DNA from: Mycetocola zhadangensis
Lineage (GTDB): Bacteria; Actinomycetota; Actinomycetes; Actinomycetales; Microbacteriaceae
Reading direction: 5' to 3'
Length of the DNA: 64,000 bases
Assembly: GCF_003668565.1 (NCBI RefSeq)
Contig: NZ_RCWJ01000001.1
Coordinates: 930,001-994,000 of the forward strand
The notes below the pieces were generated by a model that was not told the origin of the DNA, ran no database searches, and worked only from the letters and a program-made list of their open reading frames with translations. Made by a program: the position numbers and the translations under genes. This document shows, piece after piece, positions 8,754 through 17,806 of this stretch. Each line of letters begins with the position of its first letter. Position 1 is the stretch's first letter.

Positions 8754-9545
8754 CTATTGAAGGGTCACACTCGTGATGGCGACGGGGATTGCCGGAGCAC
8801 CATCGGTCAGGCCGTCCTTAATCCCCGCGTCGACGACCTGCGCCTTGAGTTCGTCCAGTCCGCTGGTCACTTGTCCAAGTACGGTGTATCCACCGGCTTT
8901 GTCAGACGGGATGGTTGTTTCCTCGTAGACGATGAAGAACTGGCTACCCATGCTGTAGGCATTGTCCTGTTGGCGCGCCATGGCGAGTGTCCCTGCGGGG
9001 TAGACGTTGTCCTCGGGTGCGTTCTCCACCGGCCCGTAGCTGTAGCCGGGGCCGCCCCCACCCGTGCCGTCGGGGTCCCCGCACTGGAGAACGAAGAATC
9101 CACCGTTCGTCAGGCGGTGGCAACTGACACCGTCGTAAAAACCACTCTGTGAGAGAGACACGAGCGAGGACACAGCCTGAGGGGCAGCAGCGCCGTCAAC
9201 CTCCACGCCGAGAGGCACGTCGTTGATCGTCATCGTCCCGGTCCACACCCTGCCCTCGGCGAGGTCTGCGTCAGGGACGTCACCCTCGTTAGCGCCGGCG
9301 GCAGGGGCGGACTCCGTGGGAGTCGGTGTGGCGGTCGCGACCGGAGTACCCGGGCCAGCCGAGAAGTAAGCGATTTGTCCTGCGGTCACTGCGGCCGCAA
9401 CGACGACTAGGGCGATCCCGGCGATCCAGTTGTCGCGCACCCGGCGCTTCGCCTTGTACTCGTGCATCGCACGGCGGGCTTTATACCCTTTGAGTCGTTC
9501 GCGGTTCTCGCGTGCCTGGCGCTCTTCGGACTTACTCGGTGCCAC
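8754..9545 (-). CDS. Membrane-anchored cyclophilin-type peptidylprolyl isomerase
   Basis: This 263-aa protein has a basic, coiled N-terminal cytosolic tail, one membrane helix at about residues 40-60 (IAGIALVVVAAAVTAGQIAYF), a Pro/Thr-rich linker and an extracytoplasmic cyclophilin domain from about residue 98. Catalytic-site features are present: CHRLT with the conserved Arg, FFVLQCGDPDGTG (normally FxxQGGDP), and MGSQFFI. It probably catalyses proline isomerisation in exported proteins. The GTG at 9545 follows GGAGG by seven bases, which favours it over an upstream ATG. The gene is separated from DUF349 by about 100 bases with its own promoter signals. Confidence 0.92.
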   Translation of the reverse strand: MAPSKSEERQARENRERLKGYKARRAMHEYKAKRRVRDNWIAGIALVVVAAAVTAGQIAYFSAGPGTPVATATPTPTESAPAAGANEGDVPDADLAEGRVWTGTMTINDVPLGVEVDGAAAPQAVSSLVSLSQSGFYDGVSCHRLTNGGFFVLQCGDPDGTGGGGPGYSYGPVENAPEDNVYPAGTLAMARQQDNAYSMGSQFFIVYEETTIPSDKAGGYTVLGQVTSGLDELKAQVVDAGIKDGLTDGAPAIPVAITSVTLQ

Positions 9546-9586
9546 GTGGAATCCTCCGTCGGATGGGCGCTTGTGCGCCGGTTCTC

Positions 9587-9609
9587 GAGACCGCACCCGG
9601 TGCGGTCTC
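9587..9609 (-). promoter_or_regulatory. perfect 11-bp inverted repeat at the cyclophilin gene 5' end
   Basis: The half-site GAGACCGCACC is followed after a single base by its exact complement. It lies 42 bases before the GTG start of the minus-strand cyclophilin gene and immediately downstream of a candidate -10. That position suits a repressor operator covering the transcription start, or an RNA hairpin at the very 5' end of the message. Confidence 0.6.
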
Positions 9610-9616
9610 CCGTTGA

Positions 9617-9646
9617 ACTTTACGGTGCTCGTTCTCTCGCGAGCAA
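9617..9646 (-). promoter_or_regulatory. candidate promoter of the cyclophilin gene
   Basis: On the minus strand TTGCTC (9641-9646) and TAAAGT (9617-9622) are separated by 18 bases. The -10 fits TAnnnT; the -35 keeps only the TTG core. The predicted start falls at the edge of the inverted repeat at 9587-9609. Confidence 0.35.
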
Positions 9647-9747
9647 AATGACGACCGCAACGGCGACGCTGCCGCGAAAGGTCGCGGATTTCGGTGTCAC
9701 ATCTGCAGCCTCCATTTCGTGTGGAGAGCGTTGTCGGTGACGGCGGC

Positions 9748-9753
9748 TAGCCT
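9748..9753 (+). promoter_or_regulatory. candidate -10 TAGCCT for a leaderless rarA mRNA
   Basis: TAGCCT is followed by six bases (TGAACC) and then the rarA ATG. With a usual 6-7 base gap between -10 and transcription start, the message would begin at the ATG itself. No Shine-Dalgarno is present, in keeping with leaderless translation, which is common in actinobacteria. Confidence 0.45.
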
Positions 9754-9759
9754 TGAACC

Positions 9760-11229
9760 ATGGCGAACACGACGGCAGGACTGCACTCAGGCAACGTCCC
9801 GCTCGCTGTTCGCATGCGCCCCAAGAGCCTTGACGAGGTTGCCGGCCAGCGCCACCTGCTCAAACCGGGGTCACCTCTTGTCAGCCTCGCCCACAGTAAG
9901 TCGGGAGACCAAGGCAGCGTTTCCGTCATTCTCTGGGGCCCGCCTGGCACGGGCAAGACAACTATCGCGCAGTCCATCGCGCACAGCTCAGGCCGCCGCT
10001 TCGTCGAACTCTCGGCGGTCTCAGCCGGAGTACGCGACGTTCGACAGGTGATGGACGAGGCCATGACGAGTCGTGACCTCTATGGACTCTCAACAGTGCT
10101 GTTCCTTGACGAGATTCACCGGTTCAGCAAGGCACAGCAGGACGCACTCCTTCCCGGCGTCGAAAACGGCTGGGTTATCCTGGTCGCCGCGACCACAGAG
10201 AACCCGTCGTTCTCCGTGATTTCCCCGCTTCTGTCACGCTCGCTCCTCCTCACGCTCGAACAGTTGAGCGACGATGACCTCCGCGTTGTTGTGGACCGAG
10301 CCATCGAAGACAAGCGCGGCCTCGGCGGCCGATTCGACGTAACGGATGACGCGCGAGACACGATTATCCGACTTGCGTCCGGTGATGCTCGGCGTGCGCT
10401 GACCGCGCTCGAGGCAGCATCCGTCAGTGCAGATTCGCTCTCCAACCCGCCAGCCGAAGGTGTTGCCGAGAGAGCGGAGTCCCCTTACAACGACGACCAC
10501 GATAACGACGACGGTGACCGCGATGACCGCGATGACGACGACGCCGTGGGCGACGAGCCGACGGTCGACGAAGTTTCCGCGCCTCGTCCCGTCATCACAG
10601 CCGACATCGTCGCCAGTGCGGTCGACCGCGCTCTTCTCCGGTACGACAGGAACGGTGACGAGCACTACGACGTCATCAGCGCGTTCATCAAATCCATTCG
10701 CGGCTCAGATGTCGACGCGGCGCTGCACTACCTGGCCCGGATGATCGAGGCGGGGGAGGACCCGCGGTTCATCTCGCGCAGAATCATTGTGAGTGCGTCG
10801 GAAGACATCGGGATGGCCGACCCTAATGCGCTGTCCGTTGCGGTGGCGGCCGCAGACGCCGTCCAGTTCATCGGGATGCCTGAAGGTCGGATCCCGCTGG
10901 CCCAGGCTGTCGTCTATCTTGCGACCGCCGCGAAGTCGAACGCGTCATACAACGCAATCAACCGAGCTATCGCTGACGTGCGAGCTGGCAACTTCGGCAG
11001 GGTGCCCAAGCCCCTGCGGGATGCCCACTATGCGGGAGCCAAGCGACTCGGTCACGGCAAGGGTTATAAGTACCCGCACGACGCAGATGTTGGAGTCGTG
11101 GAACAGCAGTACCTCCCCGACGAACTTCTCGGAGTCCGTTATTACCAGCCCACCCAGCACGGCAACGAACGAGATGTGTCTTCCCGGCTGGCAAAACTCC
11201 TCCGTATCGTTCGCGGTGGGCGGAGCTGA
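9760..11229 (+). CDS. rarA: Replication-associated recombination protein RarA (MgsA-type AAA+ ATPase)
   Basis: RarA acts at stalled replication forks. The AAA+ domain shows Walker A GPPGTGKT at residues 60-67, Walker [16 protein letters not shown] near 115-129 and sensor [12 protein letters not shown] near 144-155. The MgsA C-terminal domain is clear ([26 protein letters not shown] from about residue 307, then [14 protein letters not shown]). At 489 aa it is longer than the usual 430-450 because of an Asp-rich low-complexity insertion at about residues 243-272, between the lid and the C-terminal domain. The ATG has no ribosome site but a -10 six bases upstream. Confidence 0.95.
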   Translation: MANTTAGLHSGNVPLAVRMRPKSLDEVAGQRHLLKPGSPLVSLAHSKSGDQGSVSVILWGPPGTGKTTIAQSIAHSSGRRFVELSAVSAGVRDVRQVMDEAMTSRDLYGLSTVLFLDEIHRFSKAQQDALLPGVENGWVILVAATTENPSFSVISPLLSRSLLLTLEQLSDDDLRVVVDRAIEDKRGLGGRFDVTDDARDTIIRLASGDARRALTALEAASVSADSLSNPPAEGVAERAESPYNDDHDNDDGDRDDRDDDDAVGDEPTVDEVSAPRPVITADIVASAVDRALLRYDRNGDEHYDVISAFIKSIRGSDVDAALHYLARMIEAGEDPRFISRRIIVSASEDIGMADPNALSVAVAAADAVQFIGMPEGRIPLAQAVVYLATAAKSNASYNAINRAIADVRAGNFGRVPKPLRDAHYAGAKRLGHGKGYKYPHDADVGVVEQQYLPDELLGVRYYQPTQHGNERDVSSRLAKLLRIVRGGRS

Positions 11230-11233
11230 GCCG

Positions 11234-11242
11234 TGTTAGGCT
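11234..11242 (+). promoter_or_regulatory. candidate extended -10 for rpsD
   Basis: TG-T-TAGGCT is an extended -10 of the TGnTAnnnT form, just after the rarA stop. It would produce a leader of roughly 150 bases before the rpsD GTG. The leader contains a 10-base palindrome GTGCCGGCAC at 11358-11367 and a weak hairpin near 11314-11331, which might serve r-protein autoregulation; no known motif is recognised. Confidence 0.35.
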
Positions 11243-11399
11243 TATTTCTGGCCTAGGCCCGGTTTGACTGTATGGCTGCACAGAATCGGGTTGACGGACA
11301 TGTTCTTTAGCCGAACTGTTCCGGCTCACCCCTCTTACTTTCCGGTTCGCTTTTTGCGTGCCGGCACAACATCGTCAGAGATTCCATCGAAAGGAAACC

Positions 11400-12029
11400 G
11401 TGTCTACCAAGTCACGTACCCGTAGCAAGACCCGCCTGTCGCGGTCACTGGGCATTGCCCTCACCCCGAAGGCAGCAAAGTACCTCGAGAAGCGTCCGTA
11501 CGCTCCGGGTGAGCACGGCCGCACCAAGCGCAAGACCGACTCCGACTACGCTGTGCGCCTTCGCGAGAAGCAGCGTCTGCGCGCCCAGTACGGCATCCGC
11601 GAGAAGCAGCTGAAGATCGCCTTCGAAGAGGCACGTCGCGTCAAGGGCCTGACGGGTGAAAACCTCGTCGAGATCCTCGAGACCCGTCTTGACGCTCTTC
11701 TCGTGCGTTCGGCTATCGCCCGCACCACAGCTCAGGCTCGTCAGATGGTTGTGCACCGCCACATCCTCGTTGACGGCCAGATCGTTGACCGTCCGTCCTT
11801 CCGCGTGAAGCCGGGCCAGCTCATCCACGTCAAGGCCAAGAGCGAAGGCACCGAGCCTTTCCAGGTTGCAGCAGCCGGCGGTCACGTCGATGTTCTTCCG
11901 AAGCTCCCGGCGTACCTTGAGGTCGAGCTTGACAAGCTGCAGGCTCGCCTCGTGCGCGCCCCGAAGCGCGCAGAGGTCCCCGTGACCTGTGAAGTCCAGC
12001 TCGTTGTTGAGTACTACGCAGCACGCTAA
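11400..12029 (+). CDS. rpsD: 30S ribosomal protein S4
   Basis: S4 (209 aa) binds 16S rRNA early in small-subunit assembly. The N-terminal part runs through TKSRTRSKTRLSRSLGIALTPK and YLEKRPYAPGEHGR, and the S4 RNA-binding fold follows (LETRLDALLVRSAIARTTAQARQMVVHRHILVDG near residues 88-125). There are no zinc-binding cysteines, so it is a zinc-independent form. I chose GTG at 11400, preceded by GAAAGGAAACC; the frame remains open 14 codons upstream but that extension is not part of the family. It is a stand-alone unit with its own terminator, as usual for rpsD in this group. Confidence 0.97.
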   Translation: MSTKSRTRSKTRLSRSLGIALTPKAAKYLEKRPYAPGEHGRTKRKTDSDYAVRLREKQRLRAQYGIREKQLKIAFEEARRVKGLTGENLVEILETRLDALLVRSAIARTTAQARQMVVHRHILVDGQIVDRPSFRVKPGQLIHVKAKSEGTEPFQVAAAGGHVDVLPKLPAYLEVELDKLQARLVRAPKRAEVPVTCEVQLVVEYYAAR

Positions 12030-12043
12030 ACACAGCACTATGA

Positions 12044-12080
12044 ACGGGGTCGCGGCTTATGCCGCGACCCCGTTTTTCTT
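12044..12080 (+). terminator. intrinsic terminator after rpsD
   Basis: A perfect 13-bp stem (ACGGGGTCGCGGC and its complement) with a TTAT loop is followed by TTTTTCTT. It begins 14 bases after the rpsD stop. This is the clearest intrinsic terminator in the window. Confidence 0.95.
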
Positions 12081-12174
12081 ACCCTGCACACCCTCACGGC
12101 GGCGGGTAAGGCATAACCGGTAGGATGAAATTCTGGTTGGAAAGCATCCGTCCCCTACCTCAGGAGGAGCACCT

Positions 12175-12420
12175 GTGAAGAACATTTTCTGGCTCGTCAC
12201 CGGCATCGCGGCCGGTTTCGTCGTTGCACACGAGATCAACAAGACCCAAAAGGGTAAGGAGTTCTTCTCCGATCTCGACGGAAAGCTCCGCGAATTCAGC
12301 GAGACGGTCGCTGACGCGTACAAAGAACGCGAGGCAGAGCTGCGCGAAAAGATCGACGAGCTCGCGAAAGACGCTGAGGACGCCATCGGCGGCCTCAACG
12401 CAGGCCCAGCTCAGAACTAG
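12175..12420 (+). CDS. Small membrane-anchored coiled-coil protein, unknown function
   Basis: The 81-aa product has a short hydrophobic segment at residues 3-18 (NIFWLVTGIAAGFVVA) followed by a charged amphipathic helix (FSDLDGKLREFSETVADAYKEREAELREKIDELAKDAEDA) likely to form a coiled coil. No catalytic motif is visible. The GTG start is decided by a strong AGGAGGAG seven bases upstream. A candidate -10 TAGGAT lies at 12121-12126. Similar small proteins sit between rpsD and alaS in related genomes as far as I recall; the function is not known to me. Confidence 0.85.
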   Translation: MKNIFWLVTGIAAGFVVAHEINKTQKGKEFFSDLDGKLREFSETVADAYKEREAELREKIDELAKDAEDAIGGLNAGPAQN

Positions 12421-12462
12421 AACACCCCCCTGCCCCGCGCAGATCCCTCCCCGAACGGACCC

Positions 12463-15120
12463 ATGAAGACCGCTGATATCCGCCAGCGCTGGCTAGAATT
12501 TTTCGCCGAGCGTGGCCACACCGTAGTTCCATCCGCATCACTCGTCTCAGACGACCCATCACTGCTTTTCACGGTGGCGGGCATGGTGCCGTTCGTTCCG
12601 TACCTCACGGGGCTTGTCCCCGCGCCGTACCCCCGCGCGACGAGCGTCCAAAAGTGCATCCGCACCAATGACATCGAGGAAGTCGGTAAGACGCCGCGGC
12701 ACGGCACGTTCTTCCAGATGAACGGAAACTTCTCGTTCGGTGACTACTTCAAGGAAGGCGCCATCAGTTACGCCTGGGAACTGCTCACCTCACCGGAGAG
12801 CGCAGGCGGGTACGGATTCGACGAGAAGGACCTCTGGGTCACCGTCTACAAGGACGACGATGAGGCCATCCGCCTGTGGAAGTCGGTCGCCGGTCTACCC
12901 GACGAGCGCATTCAGCGCCTCGGCATGGACACCAACTACTGGTCCACGGGCCAGCCTGGCCCCGCTGGCCCCTGCTCAGAGATCTTCTTCGACCGTGGAC
13001 CTGCCTACGGCCGCGACGGCGGGCCGGCGACTGACGACGACAGGTATGTCGAGATCTGGAACCTCGTCTTCATGCAGTACCTCCGCGGCGAGGGCAGCGG
13101 GAAGAACGACTTCGAGATTCTCGGCGACCTTCCGCGCAAGAACATCGACACCGGTATGGGTCTCGAACGCGTCGCCTTCCTCAAGCAGGGCGTTCAGAAC
13201 ATGTACGAGATCGACCAGGTCCGCCCGGTGCTCGACATGGCGTCTGAACTCTCCGGCCGTCGGTACGGCGCAGACCACACCGACGACGTTCGGATGCGCG
13301 TGATCGCCGACCACGTTCGGTCGTCACTCATGCTGCTCAGCGACGGCGTCACGCCGTCGAACGAGGGCCGCGGTTACATTCTTCGACGCCTCATGCGACG
13401 TACTGTGCGCTCGATGCGTCTCCTCGGCGTCGACACCGCAACGTTCCCCGAGCTGTTTGCTGCCTCCCGCGACGCCATGAAGGCCGCTTACCCCGAGGTC
13501 GAGCACGACTACAGTCGCATTTCACAGTCGGCATTCGGAGAAGAAGAAACCTTCCTCCGCACGCTCGCAGGCGGAACGACAATCCTCGACCTTGCTGTGG
13601 AGAAGTCAAAGGCCCACAGCAGCGCGAAGCTGCCGGGCGACACCGCGTTCCTGCTTCACGACACCTACGGATTCCCGATCGACCTCACGCTTGAGATCGC
13701 TGAAGAAGCGGGCTTGAGCGTCGATCGCCCAGCCTTCGACGCGCTGATGGCGAACCAACGCGCGCTGGCGAAGGCAGATGCCAAGGCCAAGAAGACGGCG
13801 ATGGCCGACCTCAGCGTGTACAGCGCGTTCCGGGCCTTCGGTGAGACAACATTCACCGGCTACACCGACCTCACCACTGAGTCCAAGATCCTCGGCCTCA
13901 TCGTGGACGGCCACTCGGTAACAAAGGCCGCAGCTGGGGACATCGCTGAGGTTATCCTCGCCGAAACCTCGTTGTATGCGGAGTCCGGCGGCCAGGAAGC
14001 CGACCAGGGCCTCATCGTCGGGCCCGGATATGAGCTGGAAGTTCTCGACGTCCAGAAGCCCATCAAGGGACTCATCAGCCACAAGGTTCAGGTCGCCAAG
14101 GGTGAGGTCGGTGTCGGTGACAGCGCAACGAGCGTCGTCGACCGCGAATACCGCAGGGGAGCGAAACAGGCCCACTCGGGAACACACATCATCCACGCAG
14201 CGCTTCGACAGGTCCTCGGCCCAAACGCGCACCAGTCAGGTTCGTACAACAAGGCTGGCTACCTGCGTCTCGACTTCTCTTGGAACTCCGGCCTGTCGGC
14301 TGAGACGCGAAGCGAGATCGAAGACATTTCGAACAACGCCATCCGTGACAACCTCGAGGTTGTCACGCGCGAGTTGCCGCTCGACGAGGCCAAGTCCCTC
14401 GGAGCAATGGCACTGTTCGGGGAGAAATACGGCAACGTTGTGCGCGTCGTCGACATTGGCGGCCCCTGGTCCCGCGAGCTCTGCGCCGGCACCCATGTGT
14501 CGTCAAGCGCCGAGATCGGCATGATCAACCTCGTCAGCGAATCGAGCGTCGGTTCGACCAACCGTCGCGTCGAGTCTCTTGTCGGGCTCGAGGCGTTCCG
14601 TGACCTCGCTGCAGAGCGCGCGATCGTTTCGCAGCTGACCTCGTCTCTCAAAACGCCGCGGGAACAATTGCCGGAGCGTATCGCCGACCTCGTGGCGAAC
14701 CTCAAGCAGGCGGAGAAGAAGATCCAGGCCTTCGAGGCGCGCGCTCTGACCGAACGGGTTCCTGCACTTGTTTCGACCCAGCACTCCGCGGGATCGTTCA
14801 CTGTGGTGACCGAGAACCTCGGAGTCCTCAACTCCGCCGATGACCTCAGACTGTTGGTCTCGACCGTGCGTGAGCGCCTTGGCTCTGTCCCGAGCATCAC
14901 GGCACTTGCCGCGACGGTCAACGAGAAACCGATCGTGATTGTTGCCACCAACGCCGAAGCGCGCGCTGCTGGAGCGAAGGCCGGTCTTCTGGCCCGCACC
15001 GCTGCTGGTGTGCTCGGCGGAGGCGGAGGCGGTAAGGACGACATGGCGCAGGGCGGGGGAACCGACGCGTCGGTGATCCCGGATGCACTCGCCGCGATAG
15101 TCGAAGCGGCAACGAGGTAA
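12463..15120 (+). CDS. alaS: Alanyl-tRNA synthetase
   Basis: AlaRS (885 aa) charges tRNA-Ala and edits Ser/Gly mischarging. The class II catalytic core is at the N terminus (RWLEFFAERGHTVVPSASL, then FTVAGMVPFVPYLTG). The editing domain has the zinc-binding HSGTH motif near residue 571 and CAGTH near residue 675. The C-terminal oligomerisation domain ends with a Gly-rich GGGGGGKDDMAQGGG segment found across the family. Length is normal. There is no Shine-Dalgarno before the ATG (the upstream sequence is C-rich); the start is set by the conserved KTADIRQRWLEFF beginning. Confidence 0.97.
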   Translation: MKTADIRQRWLEFFAERGHTVVPSASLVSDDPSLLFTVAGMVPFVPYLTGLVPAPYPRATSVQKCIRTNDIEEVGKTPRHGTFFQMNGNFSFGDYFKEGAISYAWELLTSPESAGGYGFDEKDLWVTVYKDDDEAIRLWKSVAGLPDERIQRLGMDTNYWSTGQPGPAGPCSEIFFDRGPAYGRDGGPATDDDRYVEIWNLVFMQYLRGEGSGKNDFEILGDLPRKNIDTGMGLERVAFLKQGVQNMYEIDQVRPVLDMASELSGRRYGADHTDDVRMRVIADHVRSSLMLLSDGVTPSNEGRGYILRRLMRRTVRSMRLLGVDTATFPELFAASRDAMKAAYPEVEHDYSRISQSAFGEEETFLRTLAGGTTILDLAVEKSKAHSSAKLPGDTAFLLHDTYGFPIDLTLEIAEEAGLSVDRPAFDALMANQRALAKADAKAKKTAMADLSVYSAFRAFGETTFTGYTDLTTESKILGLIVDGHSVTKAAAGDIAEVILAETSLYAESGGQEADQGLIVGPGYELEVLDVQKPIKGLISHKVQVAKGEVGVGDSATSVVDREYRRGAKQAHSGTHIIHAALRQVLGPNAHQSGSYNKAGYLRLDFSWNSGLSAETRSEIEDISNNAIRDNLEVVTRELPLDEAKSLGAMALFGEKYGNVVRVVDIGGPWSRELCAGTHVSSSAEIGMINLVSESSVGSTNRRVESLVGLEAFRDLAAERAIVSQLTSSLKTPREQLPERIADLVANLKQAEKKIQAFEARALTERVPALVSTQHSAGSFTVVTENLGVLNSADDLRLLVSTVRERLGSVPSITALAATVNEKPIVIVATNAEARAAGAKAGLLARTAAGVLGGGGGGKDDMAQGGGTDASVIPDALAAIVEAATR

Positions 15121-15123
15121 CGG

Positions 15124-15606
15124 GTGACGGGCGCTATGCGCACGGGAGTCCGCCTGGGCATCGACGTGGGAAAGGCCCGCGTCGGTGTCGCCCGCTCCGA
15201 TCTCCACGGGATGCTGGCGACACCGATCGAGACGGTCCAGCGGGCCACCGACGGGGACGCAGATATTCGGCGGATACTCGAGATCGCCGGTGACCTGGAC
15301 CCAATCGAGTTTGTCGTTGGCCTTCCACTCGCCCTGTCCGGTTCGCACACGGCGTCGACCAGCGATGCCGTGACGTTCGCTGAGAAGCTGGCGACAGCAT
15401 CCGCTATTCCTGTCCGCCTCGTTGACGAACGCCTCTCGACGGTGTCTGCCCATTCCGCGCTGCGGTCCTCGGGCAAAAAGGCCAGCCGATCCCGTAATAT
15501 TGTCGATCAAGTCGCTGCAGTGATCATCCTGCAGCATGCCCTCGACGCGGAGCGCGGCAGTTCACACCCTCCAGGTTCTCTCGTCGCACTGAGTGAAGGA
15601 TCTTAG
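15124..15606 (+). CDS. ruvX: Putative pre-16S rRNA nuclease RuvX/YqgF
   Basis: This 160-aa protein is the RNase H-fold enzyme YqgF, implicated in maturing the 5' end of 16S rRNA and also described as a Holliday junction resolvase homologue. The first strand holds the catalytic Asp (LGIDVGKARVGVARSD near residues 11-26), VVGLPLALSGS lies near 66-76 and VDERLSTVSA near 100-109 carries the second acidic site. A GTG at 15124 with GAGGT upstream is preferred to the ATG four codons later. It follows alaS by three bases, the usual alaS-ruvX-mltG order. Confidence 0.94.
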   Translation: MTGAMRTGVRLGIDVGKARVGVARSDLHGMLATPIETVQRATDGDADIRRILEIAGDLDPIEFVVGLPLALSGSHTASTSDAVTFAEKLATASAIPVRLVDERLSTVSAHSALRSSGKKASRSRNIVDQVAAVIILQHALDAERGSSHPPGSLVALSEGS

Positions 15607-15609
15607 GCC

Positions 15610-16893
15610 GTGACCCCCGAGCCACCCCAAGGCGACGATTCTTTCGACGCAATCCTGTCGTCGAAACGCGAAGAGCCCAACGCGCCAGCAACGCCGCCAT
15701 CGTCCGCGTCGGCTCCCACATCTCGCCGCGAGGCGCGAGAACAAGCCGAGCGCGCCGCTGCGGCGTCGACACGGTCGTCTCGCCGTGCTGCTTCGTCGCG
15801 AGAGTCGGCATACCCGCGCCGGGAGAAGGGGAGGCATCGGGGCCTGATCGCGTCGATCGTTACTTTGGTTCTGCTGGCTGGCATCGCTGGCGGCGGCCTC
15901 TATGTGTGGAACACATTTGAGCCGCAGATCCGGAGCGTGATGGGCTGGGAAGAGCCCATCGACTACGAGGGTCCCGGCAGTGGCGAAGTCCTCGTCTCCA
16001 TTGCGTCTGGTGACACCGGGCAGGATATTGCGCGAACCCTCAAGACCCGCGGCGTCACGAAGACGGTCGATGCTTTCCTTGAGGCCCTTCTGGATGAAAC
16101 CCCCGAACCCGTCTTCCATCCCGGCGTCTATTCGCTGAAGAAGGAAATGACAGCCAAGGGGGCGCTCACCGCGCTGCTCGACCCCGAGAGCAAGGTGGAG
16201 CGAACAGTTCTGGTTCGTGAGGGTATGAAGGGCGCTGACATTTTCGCCGAACTGTCAGCGGGGACCGACATCCCGGTTGCCGAGTTCGAAGCCGCCGTCG
16301 TCGACCCGACGATCTACGGGATCACCCCGACAGCTCCCTCGATCGAGGGCTGGCTGTTCCCCGCGCTCTACACGTTCGATCCCGATTTGTCGGCCCAGGA
16401 GATCATCCAGGTGCTCGTCGATCGAACGGTGACAGCGCTCGACGCGGCGGCTGTGCCTGTCGAAGACCGTGAACGCATCCTCACCATCGCGTCTGTGATC
16501 GAACGCGAGGCGCGCATTCCGGACGACTTCTATAAGGTCAGCCGGGTCATCCAGAACCGCCTGGCCGTGAACATGAAACTCGAGATGGACTCGACAGCGC
16601 AATACGGGGACACCACCAAAACCGATTCAGTCTGGTCGACGCAGGCAGCCCTCGAGTCGGACAACCCCTGGAACACCTACCAGCGCACCGGTTTGCCGGT
16701 TGGGCCGATCGCGAGCCCTGGCGACACGGCGATCGCCGCGGCCATGGTGCCGGCGGAAGGCTCCTGGCTGTTCTTCGTCACCGTCAACCTGGACACAGGA
16801 GAAACCGTCTTCACCAACACAGTCGAGGAGCATGAAGCGGCCGTCCAGCTGCTCAAAACATGGTGCGCAGAGAACCCGGACAAGGGCTGCTGA
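15610..16893 (+). CDS. mltG: Endolytic murein transglycosylase MltG
   Basis: MltG (427 aa) cleaves nascent peptidoglycan glycan strands and is thought to release them from the membrane. A disordered, Arg/Ser/Ala-rich cytosolic tail of about 78 residues precedes one membrane helix at 79-99. A LysM-like region follows (SGEVLVSIASGDTGQDIARTL), then the YceG domain with the catalytic Glu in IASVIEREARIP near residue 298 and the closing YQRTGLPVGPIASPG motif near 357-371. The GTG start is preceded by GAAGGA. Its stop codon overlaps the aroE ATG. Confidence 0.95.
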   Translation: MTPEPPQGDDSFDAILSSKREEPNAPATPPSSASAPTSRREAREQAERAAAASTRSSRRAASSRESAYPRREKGRHRGLIASIVTLVLLAGIAGGGLYVWNTFEPQIRSVMGWEEPIDYEGPGSGEVLVSIASGDTGQDIARTLKTRGVTKTVDAFLEALLDETPEPVFHPGVYSLKKEMTAKGALTALLDPESKVERTVLVREGMKGADIFAELSAGTDIPVAEFEAAVVDPTIYGITPTAPSIEGWLFPALYTFDPDLSAQEIIQVLVDRTVTALDAAAVPVEDRERILTIASVIEREARIPDDFYKVSRVIQNRLAVNMKLEMDSTAQYGDTTKTDSVWSTQAALESDNPWNTYQRTGLPVGPIASPGDTAIAAAMVPAEGSWLFFVTVNLDTGETVFTNTVEEHEAAVQLLKTWCAENPDKGC

Positions 16894-17759
16894 TGACCGA
16901 TCGGCTTGCCGTCCTCGGCTCTCCGATCGGGCATTCCAAGTCGCCGGTGCTGCATCGCACCGCCTACGAGATGCTCGATTTGGACTGGGAGTACTCGTCA
17001 CGCGAAGTCATCGCTCCCGAACTCGCCGCGATCGTGACTGGTCTTGATGCGAGCTGGCGCGGTCTGTCGCTGACGATGCCGCTCAAAGGTGCCGCGTTCG
17101 ATCTGGCGGGAACACGCGACACCATGGCTCTGCTCACCGGAGCTGTCAACACCCTCCGCGTTGTGGGCTCCGGTCCCACCCGAGCGCTGTTCGGGTTCAA
17201 CACTGATGTCGTCGGAATCACCCGGGCGCTTGCCGCCGTTGGAGTCAACCAGGCAACGCACGTGCACATCCTCGGGAATGGCTCGACCGCGGCAAGTGCT
17301 GTGGTCGCGGCTGCTGAGCTCGGCGCTCTTTCGGTTTCGGTTTTCGCCCGCTCTCCTCAGAAATCAGCGGCTCTCATAGACCTCGGTCGGCGCGCCGGGC
17401 TGACCGTCACTCTCGACACCTTCTCAGTCGCGCCGGACCGCCCGGAGCCGGAACTCGTGATCAGCACACTGCCAGGCGGTGCCATCGCTCCCATCGCATA
17501 TCCCACAGGAGTGCGGTCACGCTCAGCACTTCTCGACGTCGCATACGACCCATGGCCGAGCCGACTCGCTCTTGACTGGACGGATGCCGGTGGCACAGTT
17601 GCCAACGGACTGTCAATGCTGGTGCACCAGGCGCTGGTACAGGTGCGAATCTTTGTCTCCAACGATCCCTTTTCGGCACTGCCCAACGAAGAGATGGTGT
17701 TGTCCGCGATGCTGGCGTCGGTCGGTCTCGACCAGAACGGCGTCCCGCACACTCGCTGA
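16893..17759 (+). CDS. aroE: Shikimate dehydrogenase
   Basis: AroE (288 aa) reduces 3-dehydroshikimate to shikimate with NADPH in the chorismate pathway. The substrate loop SPIGHSKSP is at residues 10-18, the catalytic Lys lies in LTMPLKG near residue 65, and FNTDVVG appears near 107-113. The nucleotide-binding loop reads GNGSTAAS instead of the textbook GAGGxxxA, a variant seen in actinobacteria. The ATG overlaps the mltG stop (TGATG). It heads the run aroE-aroC-aroK-aroB-aroQ. Confidence 0.95.
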   Translation: MTDRLAVLGSPIGHSKSPVLHRTAYEMLDLDWEYSSREVIAPELAAIVTGLDASWRGLSLTMPLKGAAFDLAGTRDTMALLTGAVNTLRVVGSGPTRALFGFNTDVVGITRALAAVGVNQATHVHILGNGSTAASAVVAAAELGALSVSVFARSPQKSAALIDLGRRAGLTVTLDTFSVAPDRPEPELVISTLPGGAIAPIAYPTGVRSRSALLDVAYDPWPSRLALDWTDAGGTVANGLSMLVHQALVQVRIFVSNDPFSALPNEEMVLSAMLASVGLDQNGVPHTR

Positions 17760-17806
17760 CCGACACACAGTCCGAGCGGGGTCGAGCGCTGTGGAAGGAT
17801 AGAGCC

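Noticed and set aside
14259-15476. A 405-codon minus-strand open frame across alaS and ruvX
   Set aside because: It spans two well-supported + strand genes and has no ribosome site or family resemblance.
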